Of a stretch of DNA of 21,856 bases, positions 15,121-21,852 are shown piece after piece. The stretch is taken from the IMG/VR virus record IMGVR_UViG_3300020463_002745, positions 1 to 21,856 of that record, one strand, 5' to 3'. Each line of letters starts with the position of its first letter. The first letter of the stretch is position 1. Source of the DNA: a virus. The notes under the pieces are model-generated. The model was not told where the DNA came from, made no database searches, and worked only from the letters and a program-made list of their open reading frames with translations. Made by a program: the position numbers and the translations under genes.

Positions 15121-17178
15121 ATGCGAAGTATAGAAAACATATCAGAAGAACTGTTTGATAAGATACGTAGTCGTGTGGCTAACATTAAATTAGGGGACAG
15201 TGAAGGCAATGTTACTACAGATCCTAATCAAGCAAGATTTTTTGAATTTAATTTTAAGCACAGAGATTTGCCAGTTGGTGCAGTAACTATTAGTTTAAAT
15301 GAAGAAGGAAAATTACAAGTTTATTTTCCTAATAGCATAGTAGAAGATTCTGATAGTAGTACTGCAGATGCTTGGTATGGATTTTTAAAAGAACTAAGCA
15401 AATTTAGTGTAAGAAATATGTTAAGCTATGAAACACATAATGTAACAAAAGAGAGACTTGATAAAAAAGATTACAAGTTTTTAACACAACGTAACCAGGA
15501 CGAAGTTATGGAAAACAGACTACATGGCACTAGCCAAAAAAGTTTCCTAGAACAAGGAAAAGCAAAGCTCATTATTAAGCATAACAAAACAGTAGATGAA
15601 ACAAAAATGGGTGCGAGGAGCAGAAACATAAGTGCTATCTACATTGAAAATAGTCAAGGTGAACGCTTTAAATTTGCAAATAATTATCTACCTGGTGCAA
15701 GAGCAATGGCGAGACATATCTCAAATGAAGGCTATACACGTGACGAGCGTGGTACACATATTGTAGAAATTATGCAAGAAATGCAACAATTGAAACAGTT
15801 TGTACGTAGTGCAAAATCCAATAACTATGTAAGTGAAGATGCAGTAGAAGTTATAGAAGCAGCGACAGATAGATATTACGGACTAAAAGATACACTTAAA
15901 GCAATTAGTAGTGCGAATGGTTACAACAAATATTTTGAGAATTGGGTACCCGATGTAATTGAAGTAGAAGAAAATGATATTGAAGATTTAAAAACAAAAC
16001 TTACACGTCAAGTATTTGACGATCGTATGGCAGATAGTTTACCAGCAGTACACAGAGCACTAAGTTTAAAAAAGGAAGCAAAGATGGATAAGGATAACTA
16101 CAACCCAGCTGATTATCCTCAGGATATAGAAAAACGTAGCGAAAAGGATCTAGATTCCGAAGTGGCAGACAGAGCAAATGATGTTACATCTTTAGCAAAT
16201 AGTTCTGAAAATATACAAGTATTTAAAAATGAAACAGATGAACAAGAACTAAAAAATTATTTTAATATAATGAAAAATAGTGATATGCCAACTGCTAACA
16301 AAAATCGTAATTTAGTGATTAATGTTATAGAATATATTTCTAATAATCATGTAGATGATAAAATGGGTAATGTACTAGGTGGCATAAACTATGATGACGA
16401 TAAGCAATACGCTGCCGCAATAAAAATTACTAAGAAGTATTTACAAGGTAAAGTAGATATAGTTGACAGAGCTGCTAAAAAAGATTTATATGGTAAAGAG
16501 AAAAAAGAAGATGTAACATTTGAAACATATGAGCAAGGACTTGATATGATTTCAGAAGGAACATGGGCTTTACCAACTACTGATGAAGAAGTAGCAAAGA
16601 TGAATAAATTAATGCAAAATCCTATTCCATTAGGTGATGGCGGAGAAGATGCTATTAATGCAATTGCTTTTGCATTTGGTGATGATACATTGTATGACTA
16701 TTTAGGAGATGCTGGTGATAAAGATCCAACTGGAGATGCTAGACCAATCATACAGAAATACTTAGATACTGTAAAAGGAACTTTTGGTGTTGAATATGAC
16801 AAGTACTTGTCTGCTATAGCAGATGCAAACAGACCGGGTCAAATGGAATTACCTCTAGATGATGATGTTCAAACAATTGAAAATGAACAAGAAGAAGTAG
16901 AAGAAGGTAAACTTAATCCAGGACTTCAGGCATTTTTAGATAAGAAAAAAGGTAAAGATTCTAATGATAAAGATGACAAAGAAGATAAAAAAGAATCAGT
17001 AGAAGCAGTAGACGAAGTGGCGGAAAGCATTGCAAAAATGAAAGCAATGGCAGGCGTAGGGTCAAAGGCGAGGAGCAACCACGGCATACATGAAGGCGAA
17101 CAAGGGTATCAAATAACACCGAGAAGTATAGTAGCAAGACAAATGCGTAAACTACAAGACATCGAACGAAGTAAATAG
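15121..17178 (+). CDS. Large phage protein of unknown function (685 aa), possibly virion-associated
   Basis: I do not recognise a catalytic family. Residues about 1-110 look alpha/beta (FFEFNFKHRDLPVGAVTISLNEEGKLQVYF, WYGFLKELSKFSVRNML). Residues 110-330 include TKERLDKKDYKFL, KMGARSRNISAIYIENSQGERFKF and LPGARAMARHISNEG. Residues about 330-590 are charged and helical. From about 598 there is NPGLQAFLDKKKGK followed by a Lys/Asp/Glu-rich disordered linker and a closing helix SIVARQMRKLQDIERSK. Large proteins of this kind occur near terminase genes of marine T4-like phages. The N-terminus MRSIENISEE holds an I-x-E like a prohead-protease site. A late promoter precedes it and a strong terminator follows, so it may form a single-gene late transcript. 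Confidence 0.75.
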   Translation: MRSIENISEELFDKIRSRVANIKLGDSEGNVTTDPNQARFFEFNFKHRDLPVGAVTISLNEEGKLQVYFPNSIVEDSDSSTADAWYGFLKELSKFSVRNMLSYETHNVTKERLDKKDYKFLTQRNQDEVMENRLHGTSQKSFLEQGKAKLIIKHNKTVDETKMGARSRNISAIYIENSQGERFKFANNYLPGARAMARHISNEGYTRDERGTHIVEIMQEMQQLKQFVRSAKSNNYVSEDAVEVIEAATDRYYGLKDTLKAISSANGYNKYFENWVPDVIEVEENDIEDLKTKLTRQVFDDRMADSLPAVHRALSLKKEAKMDKDNYNPADYPQDIEKRSEKDLDSEVADRANDVTSLANSSENIQVFKNETDEQELKNYFNIMKNSDMPTANKNRNLVINVIEYISNNHVDDKMGNVLGGINYDDDKQYAAAIKITKKYLQGKVDIVDRAAKKDLYGKEKKEDVTFETYEQGLDMISEGTWALPTTDEEVAKMNKLMQNPIPLGDGGEDAINAIAFAFGDDTLYDYLGDAGDKDPTGDARPIIQKYLDTVKGTFGVEYDKYLSAIADANRPGQMELPLDDDVQTIENEQEEVEEGKLNPGLQAFLDKKKGKDSNDKDDKEDKKESVEAVDEVAESIAKMKAMAGVGSKARSNHGIHEGEQGYQITPRSIVARQMRKLQDIERSK

Positions 17179-17184
17179 GCACAT
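17174..17184 (+). repeat. AATAGGCACAT element, copy 1
   Basis: It overlaps the stop codon of the 685-residue gene, exactly 100 bases before copy 2. Unlike the other copies it is not in front of a gene start. Confidence 0.5.
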
Positions 17185-17199
17185 AATAAAATTACAAAA

Positions 17200-17226
17200 G
17201 AGGCATCACTTTGTATGCCTTTTTTT
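17200..17226 (+). terminator. Rho-independent terminator before gp32
   Basis: AGGCAT (17201-17206) pairs with ATGCCT (17215-17220) around an eight-base loop, followed by six T at 17221-17226. The flanking AAAAG can extend the stem into the T tract. It separates the late structural transcript from the gp32 unit. Confidence 0.88.
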
Positions 17227-17227
17227 A

Positions 17228-17256
17228 TTGACTTGATAAATAAAGTAGCATATACT
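17228..17256 (+). promoter_or_regulatory. Sigma70-type promoter of gp32
   Basis: TTGACT (17228-17233), a 17-base spacer and TATACT (17251-17256) form a near-consensus host promoter, as expected for early or middle expression of a DNA-replication gene. A seven-base inverted repeat overlaps its -10 box. Confidence 0.75.
17235..17242 (+). promoter_or_regulatory. T4-type late promoter (GATAAATA) nested in the gp32 promoter
   Basis: GATAAATA lies inside the spacer of the sigma70-type promoter. Predicted start is near 17248, giving a leader of about 74 bases. Confidence 0.6.
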
Positions 17257-17270
17257 ATGTAATATAGTAT
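17252..17270 (+). promoter_or_regulatory. Inverted repeat at the gp32 promoter (possible operator or RNA hairpin)
   Basis: ATACTAT (17252-17258) and ATAGTAT (17264-17270) are perfect reverse complements around GTAAT. The repeat covers most of the -10 box and the predicted start site, so it could act as a DNA operator, or as a leader hairpin in late transcripts. Confidence 0.5.
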
Positions 17271-17273
17271 GTG

Positions 17274-17307
17274 AATAGGCACATACAAGGCTAAACAATA
17301 GGCACAT
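17274..17307 (+). repeat. Two AATAGGCACAT elements (copies 2 and 3) in the gp32 leader
   Basis: Identical 11-mers at 17274-17284 and 17297-17307, 23 bases apart. The second is followed by the gp32 Shine-Dalgarno AAGGAG and ATG. They may be RNA sites for translational control or DNA sites for transcription. Confidence 0.6.
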
Positions 17308-17321
17308 TTAAGGAGAAAATA

Positions 17322-18353
17322 ATGGCAACATCTTTGGCAGAAATTAGAGCAAAACTAAAATCACAAGAATCTCGTAGTGAGAGATCCGGCGGCGGCGACA
17401 ACGCAATTTTTCCACATTGGAACATACCTGAAGGAGCAACGACAGCAGTTCGTTTCTTACCTGATAACGATCCTAATAACACATTTTTTTGGGCTGAAAG
17501 GCTTATGATTCGTTTACCATTTAGTGGTGTAAAGAACGATTTAAATAGTAAACCTGTAGTAGTACAAGTTCCATGTGTTGAGATGTTTGGAGAAACTTGC
17601 CCAGTATTAACAGAAGTACGCGGTTGGTTTAAAGATTCAAGTCTTGAAGATATGGGTAGAAAATATTGGAAGAAACGTAGTTATATCTTTCAAGGTTTTG
17701 TAAACGAAAATCCTCTACAAGAGGACTCACCTGAAAACCCAATAAGAAGATTTGTAATCTCACCTAGTATCTTTAACTTAATTAAAGATGCACTTATGGA
17801 CCCAGACATACAAGAGATGCCAACAGACTATACTGCTGGTTTAGATTTCCGTATTACTAAAACTACAAAAGGACAGTATGCAGATTACAGTACAAGTAAG
17901 TGGGCTCGTAAAGAGACAGCACTAACAGAGTCGCAAATGTCAGCCATTGAGACACATGGTCTTAATACATTATCAGACTACCTTCCTAAAAAACCTACAG
18001 AAGTAGAATTGCAGTGCATAAAAGATATGTTCGAAGCAAGTGTAAATGGTGAGGCTTACGACGTTGAACGTTGGGGCCAATATTATCGTCCATATGGTAT
18101 AGATGCTCCAGCAGGTTCCTCAACCTCTAGTACGTCGACTGCGAAAGCACCAACTACTCCAACACCTGCTCCGGCAGCTCCAGTTATGGAAACTGCTCCG
18201 GCTCCAGTAGCAACACCAGCAGAAATGGGTGCTACACCTATTCCTACTCCGCAGACTGAAACAGTAGCGGCTCCCTCAGCGCCAGTAGCAGAGGCCGGTG
18301 AAAGCAAAAGAGCAGAAGACATTTTAGCAATGATCCGTAATAGACAATCTTAA
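17322..18353 (+). CDS. 32: Single-stranded DNA-binding protein, gp32
   Basis: 343 residues. It coats ssDNA at replication and recombination forks. The N-terminal SLAEIRAKLKSQESRSER is a basic cooperativity segment. The core has AIFPHWNIPEGATTAVRFLPD, FFWAERLMIRLPF, PCVEMFGETCP (C85 and C93), RKYWKKRSYIFQGFV, IRRFVISPSIFNLI and FRITKTTKG. Only two Cys are visible where T4 gp32 has a full Zn site (three Cys, one His). The T4-like OB fold is otherwise clear, so zinc binding may be altered or absent. Residues about 265-325 are an Ala/Pro/Thr linker leading to a conserved-looking terminal helix KRAEDILAMIRNRQ. AAGGAG precedes the ATG. Regulation appears layered: early promoter, late promoter, inverted repeat and repeated leader element. 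Confidence 0.93.
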   Translation: MATSLAEIRAKLKSQESRSERSGGGDNAIFPHWNIPEGATTAVRFLPDNDPNNTFFWAERLMIRLPFSGVKNDLNSKPVVVQVPCVEMFGETCPVLTEVRGWFKDSSLEDMGRKYWKKRSYIFQGFVNENPLQEDSPENPIRRFVISPSIFNLIKDALMDPDIQEMPTDYTAGLDFRITKTTKGQYADYSTSKWARKETALTESQMSAIETHGLNTLSDYLPKKPTEVELQCIKDMFEASVNGEAYDVERWGQYYRPYGIDAPAGSSTSSTSTAKAPTTPTPAPAAPVMETAPAPVATPAEMGATPIPTPQTETVAAPSAPVAEAGESKRAEDILAMIRNRQS

Positions 18354-18359
18354 TAATTA

Positions 18360-18382
18360 AGGGGTGGCAGACTGTCACCCCT
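18360..18382 (+). other. Strong intergenic hairpin after gp32
   Basis: Nine pairs including one G-U (18360-18368 with 18374-18382) and a five-base loop. No T tract follows, so it is more likely an mRNA-end stabiliser or processing element than a classical terminator, though partial termination is possible. Confidence 0.6.
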
Positions 18383-18401
18383 ATATTAAAAGGACTATGT
18401 A

Positions 18402-19193
18402 ATGAACTTTAATTTAGTTTTTACTAAAAGTGGTGATATGATTGAACTCAATACTCATAATCCAACTTTAGTAGAATATTATTTTGAATCTCTTAATAAG
18501 TCTAGCAAAAATAAATTTAACATTAGTTGTGATAATTTAATGACTAGTTTAGAATATCTTAGAGAGTGTTTGTCAGAAATAAATGAATACTTTGTGGATA
18601 AGTTTAACTTTAGTCATTTCACAGAATTTGTAAATGTTAGTCTATATAATCAGGAAGTGTTAAACAAATTACATATGATTTGGGTAAAGTTTCAATTGGA
18701 ACATGTTAAAATTAGTACAATTCTTAATAAAATAAATCCAGTGCTTTGTAAAAAATTTCGTGATATTAATCAAATCTTACATAACATAGAAAATTTTAAA
18801 TTTAAGATTCGCAACTTTGACGCAAAGGATATATGGTCATGCGAAAATATATTCGGTAGTAAGATAACTGATTTCAATAGATATAATGTAAATATAAAAT
18901 TTAATGACCTAGGCAGACAAACATATGAAAAATGGAAACATTACGATGAGAATATTTATGATATCGACACAGACGATTTTACAACTTTAAGTGGTGAATT
19001 AATTTTAAGTATAACTAAAACATATAAACAATCTGCACCGGATGATTATGTATCCTATTGTAAAAATAACAATTTATCAGTGATAGGAAGCACAATTGGA
19101 TTTGGAAATTTTACTCAACAAATACAAATAGTACAAGACATCTTGTATAGGAATATGAAAACAGGTTGCAAAGAATTAAAAATAGTAGTATAA
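18402..19193 (+). CDS. Phage protein of unknown function (263 aa)
   Basis: No family is recognised. The protein is Asn/Lys/Ile-rich and looks alpha/beta. The first half is helical (LVEYYFESLNKSSKN, MTSLEYLRECLSEINEYFVDKF, VLNKLHMIWVKFQLEHVKISTILNKI). The second half contains FNRYNVNIKFNDLGRQTYEKWKHYDENI, DDFTTLSGELILSITKTY and IGFGNFTQQIQIVQDIL. An AAAAGGA site lies about seven bases before the ATG. It sits between two recombination genes, gp32 and uvsX, and is cotranscribed with gp32 unless the hairpin stops transcription. The uvsX promoter lies within its 3' end. Confidence 0.7.
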   Translation: MNFNLVFTKSGDMIELNTHNPTLVEYYFESLNKSSKNKFNISCDNLMTSLEYLRECLSEINEYFVDKFNFSHFTEFVNVSLYNQEVLNKLHMIWVKFQLEHVKISTILNKINPVLCKKFRDINQILHNIENFKFKIRNFDAKDIWSCENIFGSKITDFNRYNVNIKFNDLGRQTYEKWKHYDENIYDIDTDDFTTLSGELILSITKTYKQSAPDDYVSYCKNNNLSVIGSTIGFGNFTQQIQIVQDILYRNMKTGCKELKIVV

Positions 19194-19194
19194 T
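19166..19194 (+). promoter_or_regulatory. Sigma70-type promoter of uvsX
   Basis: TTGCAA (19166-19171), a 17-base spacer and a perfect TATAAT (19189-19194). It overlaps the end of the preceding gene. Predicted start is near 19201, leaving a leader of about 20 bases that begins within AATAGGCACA. Confidence 0.7.
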
Positions 19195-19198
19195 AAAG

Positions 19199-19208
19199 AA
19201 TAGGCACA
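19199..19208 (+). repeat. AATAGGCACA element, copy 4, in the uvsX leader
   Basis: The same 10-mer as in the gp32 leader, 22 bases before the uvsX ATG (25 bases at gp32), and followed directly by the GGAG ribosome-binding site. Confidence 0.6.
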
Positions 19209-19220
19209 CAGGAGTATAAT

Positions 19221-20333
19221 ATGGGCAAACCATTTGACGTAAGTAAATTTAGAAAAGACATAACAAAAAGTATAGATGGATTAAGCATAGGATTCCACGA
19301 TCCAACTGATTGGATTAGTACAGGAAGTTATGCACTAAACTATCTAGTAAGCGGTGACTTTCACCGCGGTGTACCTATGGGTAAAGTTACAGTGTTCGCA
19401 GGTGAATCTGGTGCAGGCAAAAGTTATTTTGCATCTGGAAACATTGTAAAGAATGCACAAGAACAAGGTATCTTTGTTGTGCTTGTTGATAGTGAAAATG
19501 CATTAGATGAAAGTTGGTTACAAGCACTTGGTGTAGATACCGATGAAAGCAAGTTACTTAAACTTAGTATGAGTATGATAGATGATGTAGCAAAAACTAT
19601 CAGCACATTTATGAAAGACTATAAAGCAATGCCTGAAGAAGAAAGACCTAAGGTATTATTTGTAATTGATAGTTTAGGTATGTTATTAACGCCAACTGAT
19701 GTAGATCAATTTGAAGCAGGTAACATGAAAGGTGATATGGGTAGAAAGCCTAAAGCACTTACTGCACTTGTTCGTAACACAGTAAACATGATTGGTAGTT
19801 ACAACGTAGGTATGGTATGTACCAACCATACATATGCCTCGCAGGATATGTTTGACCCAGATGATAAAATTAGTGGTGGACAAGGCTTTATATATGCGAG
19901 TAGTATTGTTATTGCTATGAGAAAATTAAAACTAAAAGAAGATGAAGATGGAAATAAAACAACAACTGTCAACGGAATAAGAGCGGCATGTAAAGTAATG
20001 AAGACTAGATATGCAAAGCCGTTTGAAGGTGTACAAGTTAAGATTCCTTATGAAACAGGAATGAACAAGTATAGCGGATTACTTGAACTGTTTGAGGCAA
20101 AAGGCTTACTTACAAAACAAGGTAATCGTTTGAAGTATACAACAACTGCAGGTGTAGAAATGCTAGAGTTTCGGAAAGCATGGACAGGAGATAAACTTGA
20201 AGTAATTATGCAAGACGTTTCTGCACAAGATGGACTAAGTATAGATGAAGTAGTTGACGGACACGGAGATGTCCATGAAAATATAAAACGAGCAGACTCA
20301 GAAGTAGAGAAAGAAAATGGAAGCATCAGTTAA
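19221..20333 (+). CDS. uvsX: RecA-like recombinase UvsX
   Basis: 370 residues. It is the strand-exchange ATPase of T4-type recombination-dependent replication. Walker A GESGAGKS is at 61-68, a SEN acidic motif at 91-93, Walker B VLFVIDSLG at 145-153 (D150), and the DNA-contact region with TNHTY and ISGGQGFIYAS follows. The C-terminus is acidic, as in T4 UvsX. All core motifs are present. GGAG lies shortly before the ATG. The next gene starts within its last 17 bases, and UvsY-like and methyltransferase genes follow by overlap, making a recombination operon. Confidence 0.95.
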   Translation: MGKPFDVSKFRKDITKSIDGLSIGFHDPTDWISTGSYALNYLVSGDFHRGVPMGKVTVFAGESGAGKSYFASGNIVKNAQEQGIFVVLVDSENALDESWLQALGVDTDESKLLKLSMSMIDDVAKTISTFMKDYKAMPEEERPKVLFVIDSLGMLLTPTDVDQFEAGNMKGDMGRKPKALTALVRNTVNMIGSYNVGMVCTNHTYASQDMFDPDDKISGGQGFIYASSIVIAMRKLKLKEDEDGNKTTTVNGIRAACKVMKTRYAKPFEGVQVKIPYETGMNKYSGLLELFEAKGLLTKQGNRLKYTTTAGVEMLEFRKAWTGDKLEVIMQDVSAQDGLSIDEVVDGHGDVHENIKRADSEVEKENGSIS

Positions 20334-20547
20334 ACTTATATATGAAATATTAAAACAATATATCCCTGCAAAAGAACTTCAACATGCAACTGATCAACTT
20401 GTAGACGATTTACAAGAGGTGTTAGACGAAGAAGATCTTATTAAACTTGGTGGTATAGATGAATACATGAAAAATAGTGTAGACGAAATAGTTGGTGAAG
20501 TTGACGAAGATGAATATGATGATTACGAGGAAGAGGATTTGTATTGA
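20317..20547 (+). CDS. Small acidic protein (76 aa) after uvsX
   Basis: No family is recognised. The N-terminal about 45 residues are helical (VKLIYEILKQYIPAKELQHATDQLVDDLQEVLDEEDL), and the end is a highly acidic tail (EVDEDEYDDYEEEDLY). Acidic tails of this kind can mimic DNA or bind ssDNA-binding proteins and polymerase. It starts inside uvsX, and its TGA overlaps the next TTG start, so it is translationally coupled with the recombination genes. Confidence 0.7.
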   Translation: MEASVKLIYEILKQYIPAKELQHATDQLVDDLQEVLDEEDLIKLGGIDEYMKNSVDEIVGEVDEDEYDDYEEEDLY

Positions 20548-21005
20548 GCCAGTGGTACAATAGAGTTGTAAATAATATTGCTGATATACCAGGCTTTATA
20601 AACTTTTACGAAAGCGAATTAGAAGAAGCAAAACGTGAATGCAATGTTAAAGGAATCGTAGAAAAAAATATTACTGCGTTGCCTGGTATTACAGAACATA
20701 GATTTAATCAGCTACAAGAAATAGAAGCAGTGCTTAATTTTTTAAATATACAATTACGTAAGATAAGGCGAAAGCATTTTCAAAAATATTTGGAAGGATA
20801 TGCTCGTGCATTGACTAGCCGAGACGCAGAAAAGTATGTAGACGGAGAAGACGAAGTAATTGACTTTGAAACTATAATTAATGAAGTTGCACTACTAAGG
20901 AATAGATGGCTAGGTATAATGAAAGGCTTAGATACTAAACAATGGCAAATGGGTCATGTAGTAAGATTACGTACTGCTGGTATGGAAGATATTAGAATTG
21001 ATTAA
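20544..21005 (+). CDS. Candidate UvsY-like recombination mediator (153 aa, TTG start)
   Basis: It starts at TTG in a TTGA overlap, with AGGA six bases upstream. It is helical and basic in the middle: ITEHRFNQLQEIEAVLNFLNIQLRKIRRKHFQKYLEGYARALTSRDAEKY. The end DEVIDFETIINEVALLRNRWLGIMKGLDTKQWQMGHVVRLRTAGMED parallels the C-terminal layout of T4 UvsY (about 137 aa), where a helical segment is followed by a conserved ...IKHIQDMRAFE end. Position directly after uvsX fits a mediator that loads UvsX onto gp32-covered DNA. Similarity is by pattern only, so a different conserved phage protein is possible. Confidence 0.5.
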   Translation: MSQWYNRVVNNIADIPGFINFYESELEEAKRECNVKGIVEKNITALPGITEHRFNQLQEIEAVLNFLNIQLRKIRRKHFQKYLEGYARALTSRDAEKYVDGEDEVIDFETIINEVALLRNRWLGIMKGLDTKQWQMGHVVRLRTAGMEDIRID

Positions 21006-21768
21006 TTTAGTAGCAAATTGGGATAACAAACTAAGTCATCAACATAGTTTGAATGCATTGAATTTATTAGATCAATTTGATGACTTCAAAGTAAGTATTA
21101 AACATATGGCTGACTTTGGTTGTGGAAATGGACAAGACCTTGAGTTTTGGGCTAATATGCATACGTGGGAAGAAGACGGAACTCCAGGTCCTAAATTAAA
21201 TTTTGATTGTGTAGGTTTTGATTTACATACGGAAAACAACGTGCCAAGTCGCAAAAATATACAGTACAAGAGCCATGATTTTAACACAACTAATACAATA
21301 TGGAGTGTACCTTTTGATGTGGTTTGGTGTCATAATCTAATGCAACATATATATAGTCCCTTAGAATTCCTAGGGCGTGTTAATAAATCAATGTCTGTAG
21401 GTAGTATGTTATATTTATGTGTGCCAAGTACAGTAAGTATGTACCATAACAGATTTCAAAATTATACTCCTTCACAAAATTACAATACTTTTACAGTCAC
21501 ACAAATTTTGTATCTGTTAGCATTAAATGGATTCGATGTAAATGATTTTTATTTACAAAAAGAAAAGTATAGTGATATAATACAAGTGCTAACATATAAA
21601 GAAAGAGACATATTAGACTATAAGACTTCCTGGTACGAAATTGCTGATTTAGGATTACTTAACGATAATTTAAAAGAAATAGTAATGAGTAACAATATAC
21701 TGTCTGATCAAGGAATAGTAACTAAATGGTTAGATGGAACAGTATATGATTACAGATGGCATACTTAA
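20998..21768 (+). CDS. SAM-dependent methyltransferase (class I), TTG start
   Basis: 256 residues. Motif I DFGCGNGQDLEFW starts at 39, and VGFDLHTEN gives the acidic SAM-ribose contact at D75. FDVVWCHNLMQHI with SPLEFLGRVNKSMSVGSMLYLCVP is a motif IV/V-like region typical of Methyltransf_11-type enzymes. The substrate cannot be read; small molecule, protein or surface glycan are possible. No DNA-methylase DPPY-type motif is visible. The TTG at 20998 has GGAAG nine bases upstream. The next in-frame ATG would remove the helix before motif I. It overlaps the UvsY-like gene by eight bases, and its stop lies on the following late promoter. Confidence 0.85.
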   Translation: MINLVANWDNKLSHQHSLNALNLLDQFDDFKVSIKHMADFGCGNGQDLEFWANMHTWEEDGTPGPKLNFDCVGFDLHTENNVPSRKNIQYKSHDFNTTNTIWSVPFDVVWCHNLMQHIYSPLEFLGRVNKSMSVGSMLYLCVPSTVSMYHNRFQNYTPSQNYNTFTVTQILYLLALNGFDVNDFYLQKEKYSDIIQVLTYKERDILDYKTSWYEIADLGLLNDNLKEIVMSNNILSDQGIVTKWLDGTVYDYRWHT

Positions 21769-21774
21769 TAAATA
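21767..21774 (+). promoter_or_regulatory. T4-type late promoter (AATAAATA) in front of the riboswitch
   Basis: AATAAATA overlaps the methyltransferase stop codon. A start six bases downstream falls at A21780, directly before the first conserved riboswitch base C21781. Confidence 0.65.
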
Positions 21775-21779
21775 CATGT

Positions 21780-21826
21780 ACGTTCACCCGTTAGGGCGGA
21801 AGTAGGCAATCGCTGAAGGAACGCAC
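21780..21826 (+). ncRNA. Glutamine riboswitch aptamer (glnA / Downstream-peptide family)
   Basis: Conserved blocks of the glutamine-binding aptamer are present in order: CGTTCACCC, then GG-CGGAAGTAGG, then CTGAAGGAACGC. P1 pairs CGTTC (21781-21785) with GAACG (21819-21823), extended by flanking pairs across one mismatch. P2 is CCC/GGG (21787-21789 with 21794-21796) with loop GTTA. P3 is a short stem G805-T814, G806-C813, C807-G812 (last three digits). The family is known from cyanobacteria, their phages and marine metagenomes, and controls nitrogen genes or small peptides. Here it lies in the leader of a phage gene that starts at 21853. Confidence 0.88.
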
Positions 21827-21830
21827 TTAA

Positions 21831-21845
21831 CCTTTAACAAGGGAG
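21831..21845 (+). promoter_or_regulatory. Riboswitch expression platform with RBS-masking hairpin
   Basis: CCTT (21831-21834) can pair with AAGG (21839-21842) of the ribosome-binding site AAGGGAG. It can alternatively pair with the aptamer's own TGAAGG (21814-21819). These choices are mutually exclusive and suggest translational switching. Confidence 0.5.
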
Positions 21846-21852
21846 AGTGATT

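Noticed and set aside
18360-18382. Hairpin after gp32 as a classical terminator
   Set aside because: The stem is strong but followed by ATATTAAAAGG rather than a T tract, so it is listed only as a hairpin.
21776-21805. Nine-codon ORF (MYVHPLGRK) overlapping the aptamer
   Set aside because: Its ATG lies upstream of the predicted transcript start, no ribosome-binding site precedes it, and its sequence is fully explained by riboswitch conservation.
21778-21830. Possible tRNA at the window end
   Set aside because: The folding is a three-stem junction with glutamine-aptamer motifs; there is no acceptor stem, anticodon loop or T-loop sequence.
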